Shown: positions 1-8,475 of the stretch, piece by piece
Layout of the letters: every line of letters begins with the position of its first letter
Position numbering within the stretch: the stretch's first letter is position 1
Assembly (NCBI GenBank): GCA_038133845.1
Contig: JAYPUA010000012.1
Coordinates: forward strand, 1 to 64,000
Source of the DNA: JAYPUA01 sp038133845
GTDB taxonomy: Bacteria; SAR324; NAC60-12
Direction: 5' to 3'
Length of the DNA: 64,000 bases
The notes under the pieces: generated by a model
Told to the model about the DNA's origin: nothing
What the model saw: only the letters and a program-made list of their open reading frames with translations
Databases searched by the model: none
Made by a program: the position numbers and the translations under genes

Positions 1-210
1 GCCTTCCAGAAGAACAGCCTGGAGAGCAACTTGAACTTCCTGCGGATTGCTCACGAAAACGTGATGGGTTCCGAGTCTGTCATCCGCGATGCCGACATGG
101 CTGCCGAGATGGCGACCTTCACCCGGAATCAGATCATGCAGGAGACAGGAATGGCTATGCTGGCCCAAGCCAACCAGCGGCCGATGTCCGTTCTGAGCCT
201 GCTTAGCTAA
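1..210 (+). CDS. fliC: Flagellin, C-terminal fragment (5' end outside window)
   Basis: The first 69 codons are open in frame 1 and end in TAA at 208-210. The product is the C-terminal D0/D1 helix of bacterial flagellin: it contains SVIRDADMAAEMATFTRNQI followed by a glutamine- and alanine-rich helix (MLAQANQRP) and ends in SLLS. This helix packs with the N-terminal helix in the filament core, and flagellin is exported by the flagellar type III system. The N-terminus and variable domain lie upstream of the window. The fragment shows that the organism is flagellated or descends from a flagellated lineage. Confidence 0.93.
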   Translation, partial: AFQKNSLESNLNFLRIAHENVMGSESVIRDADMAAEMATFTRNQIMQETGMAMLAQANQRPMSVLSLLS

Positions 211-221
211 AGATCAGCCAG

Positions 222-267
222 ACGATCGCGGTGACTCATTTCTCCTTCCAGGGTCACCGCGCATCGT
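222..267. terminator. Hairpin terminator between flagellin and the FG-GAP gene
   Basis: The inverted repeat has a core of GCGGTGAC (left arm) and GTCACCGC (right arm), extended by ACGAT/ATCGT, with a loop of about 17 bases and TTTCT on the plus-strand side. It starts 11 bases after the flagellin stop and its right arm overlaps the last codons and stop of the opposing gene. It would serve as a terminator for flagellin and perhaps in both directions. The T-tract is short. Confidence 0.6.
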
Positions 268-3200
268 TTCTGTAGTAGTACAGACTCCCGTCTTCCCCTC
301 CAATCAACAGATCCATATCATTGTCCTCATCCAGATCCGCGAACGCCGGCGCGCTCCCGACCGGTAGCTCCAGGCTCTCGAAGTAGTTCTTCTCACTGGG
401 CTTCCAGGCCGCCTCTCCCAACTTTCCAGATACGTAGTCGAAGGTCTGAATCCGCCCCAGGTCGGAGCCGATGACCATCTCTACCACCTTGTCGTTGTTC
501 AGGTCCGCAAAGCGCGGAACTGCTCCCAGGCCAACGTCGAGCCCCATGAACTGCCTCCGGAGCAACCGAAAGCGATAGCTGTCCTGCCGACGTACCTGCT
601 CGAACTCGCGTAGCTGCCCGAACAGGTTTCCGACCAGCAGGTCCGGAAATCCGTCTCCATTCAGGTCAAACACAGTGGGGACGGAGTTCTGGCCTCCGGT
701 CACGCCGAGGACGGCAGTGGGGTTGGGCATGAAGTCCGGGAAGGTGTCGGAGCCCCGGTTCTCCCAGAACTGCAGGGAGCCATGCTCATTGCCGATCAGC
801 AGGTCCCGATCCCCATCTCCATCCACATCCACGAAGGCCGGCGCCGCGCTTCCGCCTCCGCGGTAATTGAGGTAGTTGCTCGAGGTCAGTCGCCAGTTCC
901 CGGATTCCGGATTCCCTCCTTCGTTGGTGTAGAGCAGGAGCCTTCCTTCCCGGTTGCCAATCACCAGATCCAGATCCAGGTCTCCATCCAGATCCATCAG
1001 GGCAGGCACAAGCTTTCGACCCGCCTGAATCTTGGAGAACTGCCGGGTTACCAAGGTGAACTTGGGCTCGACCGGTGTGTCGTCGATCGGGTCTTCCTCC
1101 AGGTTGAGGATGTCCAGATCCTCATCGGTCTCCGGGATGATCGGGTTGTCTGTCGCGTCGATCGAGTTCGCGGTCAGGACCGGTTCCGGAGGCGGAGGCT
1201 CTGTATCCTGGCGGCCTTGGTTGATCCAGAGGAGCAGGTTGCCTTCCGTGTCACCCACAAGCAGGTCCGGCTGCTGGTCACCGTTCAGGTCGGCGAAGTT
1301 TGGCGAGCTGTAGCCGACAGTGGTCAGCCCGTTCCAGAACTCACGCTCCATGCGCCATCCGTAGGTTGGGGGCGTCCCCGGGCGCGGGTTGAAGCTGCTG
1401 ACCCGCAAGGTGCCGTTCCGGTCTCCGGTGACGAGGTCGGGGCTCTCATCGTCATTCCAGTTGAAGAAGGTGGGCGAGGCGTTGGCCGTCATGCGCACGC
1501 TGGCGAAGCGGGTGCTGCGGAGGAAGAAGCGAGGAGTCTGAGCCGAGCCCTGATTTTCGTAGTAGATCAGCAACCCCCGGCCGTTTCCGACGATCAGGTC
1601 CAGGTCTTCGTCCCCATCCAGGTCCGCAAGGATCGGGCGGCTATCGTTTCCGACGTCAATCTGAGAGAGGCGCACATCGCCCATCACCCACTTCGGAGCC
1701 TTTTCGTCACCGTCATTGCGAAACACCTCAACGCGTCCCTGTTCGTTTCCAACGACCAAGTCGAGGTCCTTGTCTCCGTCGAGGTCTGCAAGGAAGGGTG
1801 CGCTGATGCGCCGCTGGTTGGGCTCAAAGACCGGAAACCTGAGCGGATACCAGTCCGGCTCTTCCGGCTTCCCACGGTTTTCATAGGCATAGATTCTCCC
1901 CGAGTTTCCTCCCAGGATGAGATCTGGAAGTTGGTCGCCGTTCCAGTCTCCGCTGGTTACGGTGACACGCAGATCGTTGGGAGCCAACTCTCGGATGTTG
2001 AGAAAGTTGCGGGTGTTTAGCCACAGTCGGTTGCGGGTGATGATCTGCTGCGGTCCCTCCGGAGCGGTCTGCTCGGCATTGGGGTCTGCAGGGGCCGTGT
2101 TGACGTTGGCCTGCAGGGGAATGCGGAGAGTCGCCGAGGCCCCCGGAGGGGCTGCCGGATCTGCCGGAGCCGGGTTCTGTTGATCACCAGCGCTTTGCAC
2201 GGTCAGCGCGGTGGAGTTCAGGCTGGCATCCGGACTGAGTAGAGCAGCTTCCAAGTCTTCGAGAGTCTTGATCGTGTCCGGAAGTCCGAACGCTGCAGCC
2301 ATCTTCAGCACACACTCCGGAGCGGCTCCGATGCCAGCGCAGGCCTGGTTCAGCACGCTAGCGATGTCTCCTCGGAAGTCGATCTGCTTGAGGTCCAGAC
2401 CAGGAACCTTGGCCAACCCGGAGCGGAGCAATTCCCGGTTCTCATAGAGGATCATGTTTGATGAGGCGGTGCCTAGCAGCAACTCCGGGTACCCGTCGCG
2501 GTTCAGGTCGTGAAAGTTGGGAGCCGAGAATCCGCCGGAGTCGATGAAAAGGAAGTGTGAGGACTCCAGCACCCAGTTGGGTTTGAAAACCCCACCTTGG
2601 TTGTGCAAGAAGGTCAGCTTCCCGTTGGATTGCCCGGCAACCAGATCCAGCAAGCCGTCCTGATCCCAATCCACCCAAGTGGGAGTGGCGTCCATGTGCG
2701 GGGCCAGGTCGGTGATGTCCTGTGGTTGGTACTTGCAGCGCGGATCCGGAGGAGATCCAGGGGCAAATTTTGGACAGAAGAGAGGACGTGTGGAGAGTCC
2801 GGAGTTGTAGAAGAGTTGTACCTTGCCATCCCGAGTGCCTACCAGCAGATCCAGCAGACGGTCTCCGTTGACGTCTGCAAAGCGCGGGACCGCGTTCCCG
2901 GAAAACTTCAGGTTCATGAAGATGGGAGACTTGAGAAAATACTGGGGCAACAGACGGTTGCCCCGGTTCTCATAGAAGAAGATGCTCCCGTCGCCAGCGC
3001 CGATGAACAGGTCGAGGTCTCCGTCCATGTCGATGTCAGCAAACTCCGGAGAGGCGTTTTGATCAACGGCGATCACCTCCTTGACCTGGATCAACTGCTG
3101 GTCGTTGGTCAGCACCTCACGGAAGGCTTCGTAGTCCTCGGTCACCAAACGAAAAGAGGGCTCGTTCGGAGTTCCCAGGTTCTTGAAGAAGGCAATCCGA

Positions 3201-3463
3201 CCATCGGCCTTCCCCACGAAGAGGTCCTCCAGCCCATCACCATCCGTGTCAGCGAGAGTCGGCTGACTGCGGGCAAAGGAGCGGGTGTGGAGCAATTGCT
3301 CCACGCCTTCCAGCTTGCCGTAGTATTGGCGTTCCCAGACGAAGTCGCCGACGGCGGCATTCGAGGTCGACTGCTGGGCCAGCGCCGTGACGGTGGAGAG
3401 GAGCAGGCCGAGCAGGAGGCTGATTGATTTTTTCCTCCATCCGGAGGCGGGAAGAGAGCGCAT
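254..3463 (-). CDS. Secreted FG-GAP/VCBS repeat protein, 15 repeats
   Basis: About 1069 residues. I chose the ATG at 3463 because it places a classical signal peptide (MRSLPASGWRKKS, then a leucine-rich core ending at ALAQ) at the N-terminus; a TTG 16 codons upstream would bury it. I count 15 copies of a roughly 30-residue-spaced unit of the type P-x-FADLDGDGDLDLLVG-x(2-3)-G-x-L-x(2-4)-N-x-G. The DxDxDG loops resemble the calcium-binding loops of FG-GAP/VCBS (integrin alpha-type) beta-propellers. Five repeats precede an insertion of about 110 residues (roughly residues 365-475) with two cysteines and an Ala/Pro-rich stretch. A second, acidic Pro/Glu-rich linker follows repeat 10. An extracellular or periplasmic binding or adhesion role is inference. 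No enzymatic motif is visible. Confidence 0.85.
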   Translation of the reverse strand: MRSLPASGWRKKSISLLLGLLLSTVTALAQQSTSNAAVGDFVWERQYYGKLEGVEQLLHTRSFARSQPTLADTDGDGLEDLFVGKADGRIAFFKNLGTPNEPSFRLVTEDYEAFREVLTNDQQLIQVKEVIAVDQNASPEFADIDMDGDLDLFIGAGDGSIFFYENRGNRLLPQYFLKSPIFMNLKFSGNAVPRFADVNGDRLLDLLVGTRDGKVQLFYNSGLSTRPLFCPKFAPGSPPDPRCKYQPQDITDLAPHMDATPTWVDWDQDGLLDLVAGQSNGKLTFLHNQGGVFKPNWVLESSHFLFIDSGGFSAPNFHDLNRDGYPELLLGTASSNMILYENRELLRSGLAKVPGLDLKQIDFRGDIASVLNQACAGIGAAPECVLKMAAAFGLPDTIKTLEDLEAALLSPDASLNSTALTVQSAGDQQNPAPADPAAPPGASATLRIPLQANVNTAPADPNAEQTAPEGPQQIITRNRLWLNTRNFLNIRELAPNDLRVTVTSGDWNGDQLPDLILGGNSGRIYAYENRGKPEEPDWYPLRFPVFEPNQRRISAPFLADLDGDKDLDLVVGNEQGRVEVFRNDGDEKAPKWVMGDVRLSQIDVGNDSRPILADLDGDEDLDLIVGNGRGLLIYYENQGSAQTPRFFLRSTRFASVRMTANASPTFFNWNDDESPDLVTGDRNGTLRVSSFNPRPGTPPTYGWRMEREFWNGLTTVGYSSPNFADLNGDQQPDLLVGDTEGNLLLWINQGRQDTEPPPPEPVLTANSIDATDNPIIPETDEDLDILNLEEDPIDDTPVEPKFTLVTRQFSKIQAGRKLVPALMDLDGDLDLDLVIGNREGRLLLYTNEGGNPESGNWRLTSSNYLNYRGGGSAAPAFVDVDGDGDRDLLIGNEHGSLQFWENRGSDTFPDFMPNPTAVLGVTGGQNSVPTVFDLNGDGFPDLLVGNLFGQLREFEQVRRQDSYRFRLLRRQFMGLDVGLGAVPRFADLNNDKVVEMVIGSDLGRIQTFDYVSGKLGEAAWKPSEKNYFESLELPVGSAPAFADLDEDNDMDLLIGGEDGSLYYYRNDAR

Positions 3464-3855
3464 GAACGTGTTACGGTCGAGGTGCGGTTTTTCAGCGCAG
3501 AAGACGTGCAAAACTCACACCTTGAACCGGAAGGCTCACCTGCGCTGAAGTTGGTCAGGCCCCTTGAATTCAGGGAATCGCAAGCGCAGGCGACCTGCCG
3601 GGGGAGATTGTGGAGAGAGAAGCGGGGCCAGACCTTGGACCGGAGAGTGGCCGATTCTCAGGGACGCCCCCGAGAAATCGGCAAAAGATTCCGCAGCCTC
3701 GCAGGGAGTCGCTGGGGAAAAACGAGACCCTGGCTTCAGGGGCGAGCACTCCCTGCTTGCGCTTGCGGGCCGCTTGTGGTGATCATCTTGACGCACCTGG
3801 GTCCGGAGCACGAGGGACCTTCTCCTGAGACCTGAGAAGATGGGATTTCCTGCTG
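3464..3855. other. Intergenic region between divergent genes, no gene seen
   Basis: This 392-base divergent spacer separates the FG-GAP protein gene (minus) and the SDR gene (plus). Open frames in it encode low-complexity Arg/Gly/Pro-rich translations with no recognisable domain, and I reject them as genes. I could not identify a convincing sigma-70 promoter pair. A TTGACG at 3788-3793 has no matching -10 box at 16-18 bases. Confidence 0.5.
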
Positions 3856-4647
3856 ATGAAACGCTTCCTTGACAAAAGAATCCTGGTCACCGGCGCAGCC
3901 TCCGGGATCGGTCGGGCTACGGCCTTTCGGCTGCTTCAAGAAGGAGCTCGGGTGGTGCTCCTGGACCGCAACGCGGAGGCCCTTGAGCAGGTGCTGCAGC
4001 ACCTTCAGACCGAGACCGCGTTCGGAACTGCCGCGCGTGGGATCGCTGCAGATGTGCTGAATGCTCCAAAAATGCAGGAGGCCTTCCAGCAGGCGGTCGA
4101 GACCTGGGGTGGGCTGGACGTGCTGGTCAACAACGCCGGAGGTTCCACGATCGACCACTTTGACGACCTCACCCCGGAGACGTGGCGCGAGGAGGTGGAG
4201 CTGAACCTCAACGCCCAGTTTGATCTGACTTTTCAGGCTCTTCCGGAGCTCATCCAGACTCGGGGGAACATCGTCCTGGTTTCGTCCGTGAACGCGGTCA
4301 CCGGACTGGGAAATCCGGCATACAGTGCCGCCAAGGCCGGACTGATCTCGATGGCCCAGAACGTGGCAGTCCGCTACGGCGCTCAGGGCCTTCGCTGCAA
4401 CGTGGTGCTCCCCGGAACCATCGAGACACCGATCCACCGCTACCGTTACGAGGCACACCCGGAGCACTTTCAGAAGCTGATCTCCTGGTATCCGGCCGGC
4501 CGGATCGGCCAGCCTGAGGACGTTGCCGCTGCGATCGCCTTCCTGGCCGCCGAGGAGGCCAGCTTCATCAACGGCGCAGTGCTGCCTGTGGATGGCGGGC
4601 TGACGGCCGGCTCCTCCCGGATGATTCAAGACCTCACTCACAGCTGA
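3856..4647 (+). CDS. Short-chain dehydrogenase/reductase (SDR)
   Basis: 263 residues, the usual length for a classical SDR. Visible motifs are the Rossmann nucleotide-binding glycine motif TGAASGIGRA near the N-terminus, NNAGG, the catalytic Ser in VSSVNAV, and YSAAKAG (catalytic Tyr-x3-Lys). The C-terminal PVDGGLTAG motif is typical of 3-oxoacyl-ACP reductase-like SDRs. It is probably an NAD(P)-dependent oxidoreductase acting on a small alcohol or sugar, but the substrate cannot be read from the sequence. It lies 50 bases upstream of a PLP-dependent D-amino-acid enzyme and CutC in the same direction, so the three may be co-transcribed. Confidence 0.88.
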   Translation: MKRFLDKRILVTGAASGIGRATAFRLLQEGARVVLLDRNAEALEQVLQHLQTETAFGTAARGIAADVLNAPKMQEAFQQAVETWGGLDVLVNNAGGSTIDHFDDLTPETWREEVELNLNAQFDLTFQALPELIQTRGNIVLVSSVNAVTGLGNPAYSAAKAGLISMAQNVAVRYGAQGLRCNVVLPGTIETPIHRYRYEAHPEHFQKLISWYPAGRIGQPEDVAAAIAFLAAEEASFINGAVLPVDGGLTAGSSRMIQDLTHS

Positions 4648-4697
4648 CAGGTCAACGTCAGCCAACCCTCTCAACCGCACCTGATCCCGGATCTTTC

Positions 4698-5996
4698 ATG
4701 ACGCATCTTGATCTCCACTCCGTGCTGCAGTCCACGATCGACCCAAGCTTCAAGGGCTTCCCCTACCTTCATCCGGAGTGCGCTCTTCAGGACTTGGGCG
4801 CACAGGGCTGGAACCTGCTTCGAGGCGACCTCCCACTGCCGGTGGCCATCCTGAAGCGTTCGGTCCTGCAGGAAAACAGCCGCTGGATGAGGCGCTTTGC
4901 CGAACACTTCGGCCTCCAGATCGCTCCGCATGGGAAGACCACGATGGCCCCACAGCTTTTTGAACAGCAACTGCAAGACGGCGCCTGGGGCATTACCGTG
5001 GCGAACGTTCATCAACTGCTTCAGTGTGCCCAGTGGAAGATCCCCCGGGTGCTGGTGGCGAATCAGGTGATTGGACCTTGTGAAATGCAGGGCCTCTTTG
5101 GGGTGCTGGAGGCGTATCCGGAGATGGAGGTCTTCTGCCTGGTGGACTCTCAGGAGAACGTGGAGGCGCTGGCAAACCAAGCCGAGTTGGGCTCTGGGAG
5201 GGCTCCAGGACTTCTGATTGAAGTTGGGGTTCCCGGCAAACGTACCGGATGTCGGACGGAAACTGAAGTCCTGGATCTGGCCGAATCGATTCATCAGGCT
5301 CCACGGTTGTCTCTGCGTGGAGTGGAGGGCTATGAGGCCGTATTGCGGGGTCCGGACGCCGGGGCGACGATCCCGCCCTTTCTCCAGAAGCTCAACCGTC
5401 TGGCTGAACAGATCGCACAGGCCGGATGGTTTGCGGAGGGGCCGATCCTGCTCAGCGCTGGAGGGTCGGACTACTACGACCTGGTGGCCAGGCACCTGCA
5501 GGCCCCCGAGGGACCACGGGAATGCCTCCGGATCATCCGGAGCGGGTGCTACCTGACGCACGACTCGGACTTCTATCGCGGGCTCTTCCAGCAGATCCTG
5601 GAACGCAGCCCCGAGCTGGCCCAATGGGGCCCTGGACTTCAGTCGGCCCTGCAGGTCTGGGGCGTGGTGCAGTCGCTTCCGGAACCCGGACTGGCCTTTG
5701 TGACGCTGGGCAAGCGCGACATCTCCTACGATGTCCGCCTCCCGGTTCCGGAGCAGCACTTCTCTCCAGGACGTCACGAGCGGCCTCAGGACCTTTCTCC
5801 GGAGAAGTACACCGTGACGAACCTCAACGACCAGCACGCCTTCCTCAAGATCCCTCCGGAGTCCTCCTGGAAGGTGGGAGATCTGGTCGGCTTCGGAATC
5901 TCACATCCGTGCTCCACCTTCGACCGCTGGCGCCTGATGTATCTGCTGGACGACGACTGGAATGTGGTCGAAGGCGTCCGGATCTTCATGGCATGA
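4698..5996 (+). CDS. D-serine dehydratase-like / D-threonine aldolase-like PLP enzyme
   Basis: 432 residues with an alanine-racemase-type (fold III) N-terminal barrel. HGKTTMAPQLF around residue 78 supplies the Schiff-base lysine (about K80), as in the DSD1/D-threonine aldolase/low-specificity amino-acid deaminase group. The C-terminal beta domain has GISHPCSTFDRW, resembling the His/Cys metal site of that group. The expected chemistry is PLP- and metal-dependent deamination or retro-aldol cleavage of D-serine or D-threonine-like 3-hydroxy-amino acids; the exact substrate is inference. The stop codon overlaps the next start (ATGA), indicating translational coupling to CutC. Confidence 0.8.
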   Translation: MTHLDLHSVLQSTIDPSFKGFPYLHPECALQDLGAQGWNLLRGDLPLPVAILKRSVLQENSRWMRRFAEHFGLQIAPHGKTTMAPQLFEQQLQDGAWGITVANVHQLLQCAQWKIPRVLVANQVIGPCEMQGLFGVLEAYPEMEVFCLVDSQENVEALANQAELGSGRAPGLLIEVGVPGKRTGCRTETEVLDLAESIHQAPRLSLRGVEGYEAVLRGPDAGATIPPFLQKLNRLAEQIAQAGWFAEGPILLSAGGSDYYDLVARHLQAPEGPRECLRIIRSGCYLTHDSDFYRGLFQQILERSPELAQWGPGLQSALQVWGVVQSLPEPGLAFVTLGKRDISYDVRLPVPEQHFSPGRHERPQDLSPEKYTVTNLNDQHAFLKIPPESSWKVGDLVGFGISHPCSTFDRWRLMYLLDDDWNVVEGVRIFMA

Positions 5997-6703
5997 GCCG
6001 CATTTGGCTGGAGGCCTGTGTCACTTCGGTTGCCGCCGTTCGTGTGGCCTGGGAGGAAGGTGCGGACCGGGTGGAGCTGTGCCGAAAGCTGTCCGTGGGA
6101 GGGCTCACGCCGGACCTGGAGGTGGTGGCGGAGGCGTCTCAGGTCCCAATCCCGGTGCACGTGCTGATCCGGTGTCGGGCCGGAGACTTCCACTATGCGG
6201 CCTCGGAAATTCAGGAAATGGGGACGCAGATGAACCAGTCCGTGCAGCGTGGAGCCTCCGGTATTGTCCTTGGTGCACTCACTGCGGGGCGAACTGTGGA
6301 CCGAGCAGCGTTGCGCCGGTGGAAAGAGGCGCTGGAGCAGACGGGCCTCCCATTTCCTGCAGTGACGTTTCACCGCGCGTTTGATGAGGTTGCCGATCCG
6401 GAAGAGGCCCTGAGCGTGCTGGAGGCGGAAGTTTGGATCTCACGAGTCCTGACCTCCGGAGGAGCACCCACCGCGCTTGAGGGGCGTGTCGCACTGGGGC
6501 GGTGGCAGAGCAGCACCTCGCTGACAGTGCTGGCTGCTGGAGGCGTGCGTCCGGAGAACGTTGCGGAGTTGCTGGGAGGTTCCCGTTTTCACGGGGAGGA
6601 CGGTGTGCACGAGGTGCACTTCAACGCGATGCTCGACGAAGAGCAGGCAGACCGTGAGCGCCTCCGGGAGCTGCGCCGTCTGGTGGATCAGATCTCAGGC
6701 TGA
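5993..6703 (+). CDS. cutC: CutC family protein (copper homeostasis)
   Basis: 236 residues, close to the family length. It starts at an ATG overlapping the previous stop. Family motifs are the start IWLEACVTS (compare LEVCVDS), GADRVELC, LSVGGLTPD, VHVLIRCRAGDF, TFHRAFDE, LTSGG and LAAGGVRPENV. CutC proteins adopt a TIM-barrel fold and were linked to copper tolerance in E. coli, but the molecular function is unsettled. The 3' end overlaps the convergent LysE-type gene by 9 bases. Confidence 0.88.
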   Translation: MSRIWLEACVTSVAAVRVAWEEGADRVELCRKLSVGGLTPDLEVVAEASQVPIPVHVLIRCRAGDFHYAASEIQEMGTQMNQSVQRGASGIVLGALTAGRTVDRAALRRWKEALEQTGLPFPAVTFHRAFDEVADPEEALSVLEAEVWISRVLTSGGAPTALEGRVALGRWQSSTSLTVLAAGGVRPENVAELLGGSRFHGEDGVHEVHFNAMLDEEQADRERLRELRRLVDQISG

Positions 6704-7336
6704 TTCAAGCGCACGGAACACGACCCCCAGCGCGAGCCCCCAGAGCAGCAGCCCCATGCCCAGGTCGATCCGGGGAGCATGCCGCTTCAGGAAATCGATC
6801 CGCCTTCCAGAAGAGGCGAGCAGCGCGACCAGACAGTACCAGCTCAGGTCCACTCCCCCTACCGTGGAGACCATCACCACCTGCTCGGCCAGCGACGCCT
6901 CCGGGTGCACGAACTGACTGAACAACGCCAGCAGCCAGGCCGCAATCTTTGGGTTGAGGAATGCGATCAGGAAGCCCTCCCCAAAGCCCTGCCTCCCGGA
7001 AGGCGGAGCCGGCTCGGAGACGTTCCCGGTCCTTGCCGACTGGAGCGCCGTCCATCCGGAGCGGATCATCCGAGTTCCCAGCCACATCAGAAACACGGCT
7101 CCGAGCCACTGGGCGATCTGGTAGAAGTAGGGAAGGGTCTGGAACAGAGTTGCCAGCCCGAAGACGGCCGGGATCGCATAGAGCAGCATCCCCAGGCCGT
7201 GACCGACTCCGGTCAGGATCCCCTGACTGCGTCCTCCGGAGACGGTGTTCCTTAAAACAACGGCGAGGCTTGGCCCCGGAGACATGGCTCCCAGAATGCA
7301 AACCAGCGCGAGCTGGCTCCATTCCGAGAAGTTCAC
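6695..7336 (-). CDS. LysE/RhtB family amino-acid exporter
   Basis: 213 residues with about six hydrophobic segments, the size and topology of LysE/RhtB exporters. The family signature GAMSPGPSLAVVLRNTVSGG lies at the start, followed by GxGHGLGMLLYA and WLGAVFLMWLGTRMIRSG; the middle loop is hydrophilic. The start is a GTG overlapping the aroE stop (GTGA), so it is coupled to aroE at the end of a metK-ptsH-aroE-lysE cluster. It probably exports an amino acid or homoserine-lactone-like metabolite; the substrate is unknown. Confidence 0.87.
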   Translation of the reverse strand: MNFSEWSQLALVCILGAMSPGPSLAVVLRNTVSGGRSQGILTGVGHGLGMLLYAIPAVFGLATLFQTLPYFYQIAQWLGAVFLMWLGTRMIRSGWTALQSARTGNVSEPAPPSGRQGFGEGFLIAFLNPKIAAWLLALFSQFVHPEASLAEQVVMVSTVGGVDLSWYCLVALLASSGRRIDFLKRHAPRIDLGMGLLLWGLALGVVFRALESA

Positions 7337-8205
7337 CGGGACCGCGTTGGGGGGGAGTCCTGAAGGCGGCTGAGGAGGGCATCGCGCATGACCCCTGTCG
7401 GTGCCTTGAGCCCGGTCCAGAAGGTGAAGGCCTCTGCACCTTGGTAGAGGAGCATGCCCAGACCGTTGATTGAGGGGATGCGCAGCTGCTCCGCCTGCTG
7501 CAAGAGCAAAGTCTGGGCTGGCTTGTAGATGATGTCGGCGAGGTATCGGACCTCTTGGAAGGCGTGCAGGTCCACAGGCGATTCCGGATGTTCCATCCCT
7601 ACGGTCGTGGTGTTGACCAGCAGGTCCCAGGGTTCCGCGTGCAAGGCCTCCAGTTCGGCAACCTGCAGGTCGGTTCCAGGAAACTGCTCTTGGAATTCGT
7701 GGATCAACTGGCGCGCTCGCTCGGTGGTGCGGTTGCAGATCCAGATCCGCGAGGCCCCGGCATCGGCAAGTCCGACCAGCAGCGCACGGGCCGACCCTCC
7801 GGCTCCCAGCAGGGCGATCCTTGCCTGAGGGACCTGAACCTCCAGAGACTCCAGAGAGCGCAGAAAGCCTCCGACGTCGGTGTTGGTCCCCACCAGCCGC
7901 CCCTGGTCATTACGGATCGTGTTTACAGCCCCCACCTTCTGGGCGAGCGGAGTGACTTCATCGAGGAAGGGGAGGACCGCGCTCTTGTGGGGGACGGTGA
8001 CGTTGACTCCGGAAATGTTCATCGCGCGGACGCCTTCAATCATCCGGGAAACCTGCTCCGGAGTGGAGGGAAAGGCGACATAGATGGCGTTGACTTCCAA
8101 CTCTGAGAAGGCCGCGTTGTGCATTGCCGGAGAGAGGGAGTGTGCCACAGGGTGTCCCACCACGCCGTAGACGCGGGTTCGCCCATCCAGAGAACGAGAG
8201 TTCAT
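7333..8205 (-). CDS. aroE: Shikimate 5-dehydrogenase
   Basis: 290 residues, the expected length. It catalyses NADPH-dependent reduction of 3-dehydroshikimate to shikimate in the chorismate pathway. Motifs are the shikimate-binding GHPVAHSLSPAMHNAAF, the catalytic-lysine segment NVTVPHKSAVLPFLD, NTIR, GTNTDVGGF, the dinucleotide motif LGAGGSARA, VNTTTVGM and the late NGLGMLLYQGAEAF. The start overlaps the ptsH stop (ATGA). A second shikimate-pathway gene, aroK, is at 28135-28632. Confidence 0.95.
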   Translation of the reverse strand: MNSRSLDGRTRVYGVVGHPVAHSLSPAMHNAAFSELEVNAIYVAFPSTPEQVSRMIEGVRAMNISGVNVTVPHKSAVLPFLDEVTPLAQKVGAVNTIRNDQGRLVGTNTDVGGFLRSLESLEVQVPQARIALLGAGGSARALLVGLADAGASRIWICNRTTERARQLIHEFQEQFPGTDLQVAELEALHAEPWDLLVNTTTVGMEHPESPVDLHAFQEVRYLADIIYKPAQTLLLQQAEQLRIPSINGLGMLLYQGAEAFTFWTGLKAPTGVMRDALLSRLQDSPPTRSR

Positions 8206-8471
8206 TCGAGCTCGTTGAAGCGGTTTTCGATCAGGGCGACCACGGCCTCCAACGCCTCTGACTCGTCTGGCCCCTCGGTCTCCACCCGAATGTCGGTGCC
8301 TTGAGGAGCCCCGAGCATGAGCAACTCCATGACGGTCTTGGCGTTGGCCTGCAGCCCGTTTCCAAAGAGAGTGATGGAAGAGCTGAAGCGATTGGCGAGG
8401 CGGACGACCTCTGCGGCAGCCCGGGCGTGTAGGCCCAGGCGGTTGATGATCGTGGTCTCCCGGGACTGCAT
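8202..8471 (-). CDS. ptsH: HPr-like phosphocarrier protein
   Basis: 89 residues, the size of HPr. The active-site histidine lies in LGLHARAAA (the usual proline after HAR is alanine here). The second conserved segment reads AKTVMELLMLGAPQGT, so the regulatory Ser-46 position is occupied by threonine. HPr passes phosphate from enzyme I to EIIA proteins or regulators. No enzyme I, HPr kinase or EII gene is in the window, so the role here (transport or purely regulatory PTS) is open. It sits 4 bases after the metK stop and overlaps the aroE start. Confidence 0.9.
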   Translation of the reverse strand: MQSRETTIINRLGLHARAAAEVVRLANRFSSSITLFGNGLQANAKTVMELLMLGAPQGTDIRVETEGPDESEALEAVVALIENRFNELE

Positions 8472-8475
8472 GGGG

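Noticed and set aside
64..210. Selenocysteine or other recoding at gene ends
   Set aside because: I looked for in-frame TGA codons followed by conserved sequence at the major genes and saw none that were convincing.
782..2020. 412-codon frame antisense to the FG-GAP gene
   Set aside because: It is a shadow produced by the repeats (Val/Asp/Gln-rich). The sense frame has a signal peptide and clear domain repeats.
3482..3835. Open frame of 117 codons between the FG-GAP and SDR genes
   Set aside because: Arg/Gly/Pro-rich translation without domain or ribosome-binding site. Overlapping frames of similar length on both strands show that it is a GC effect.
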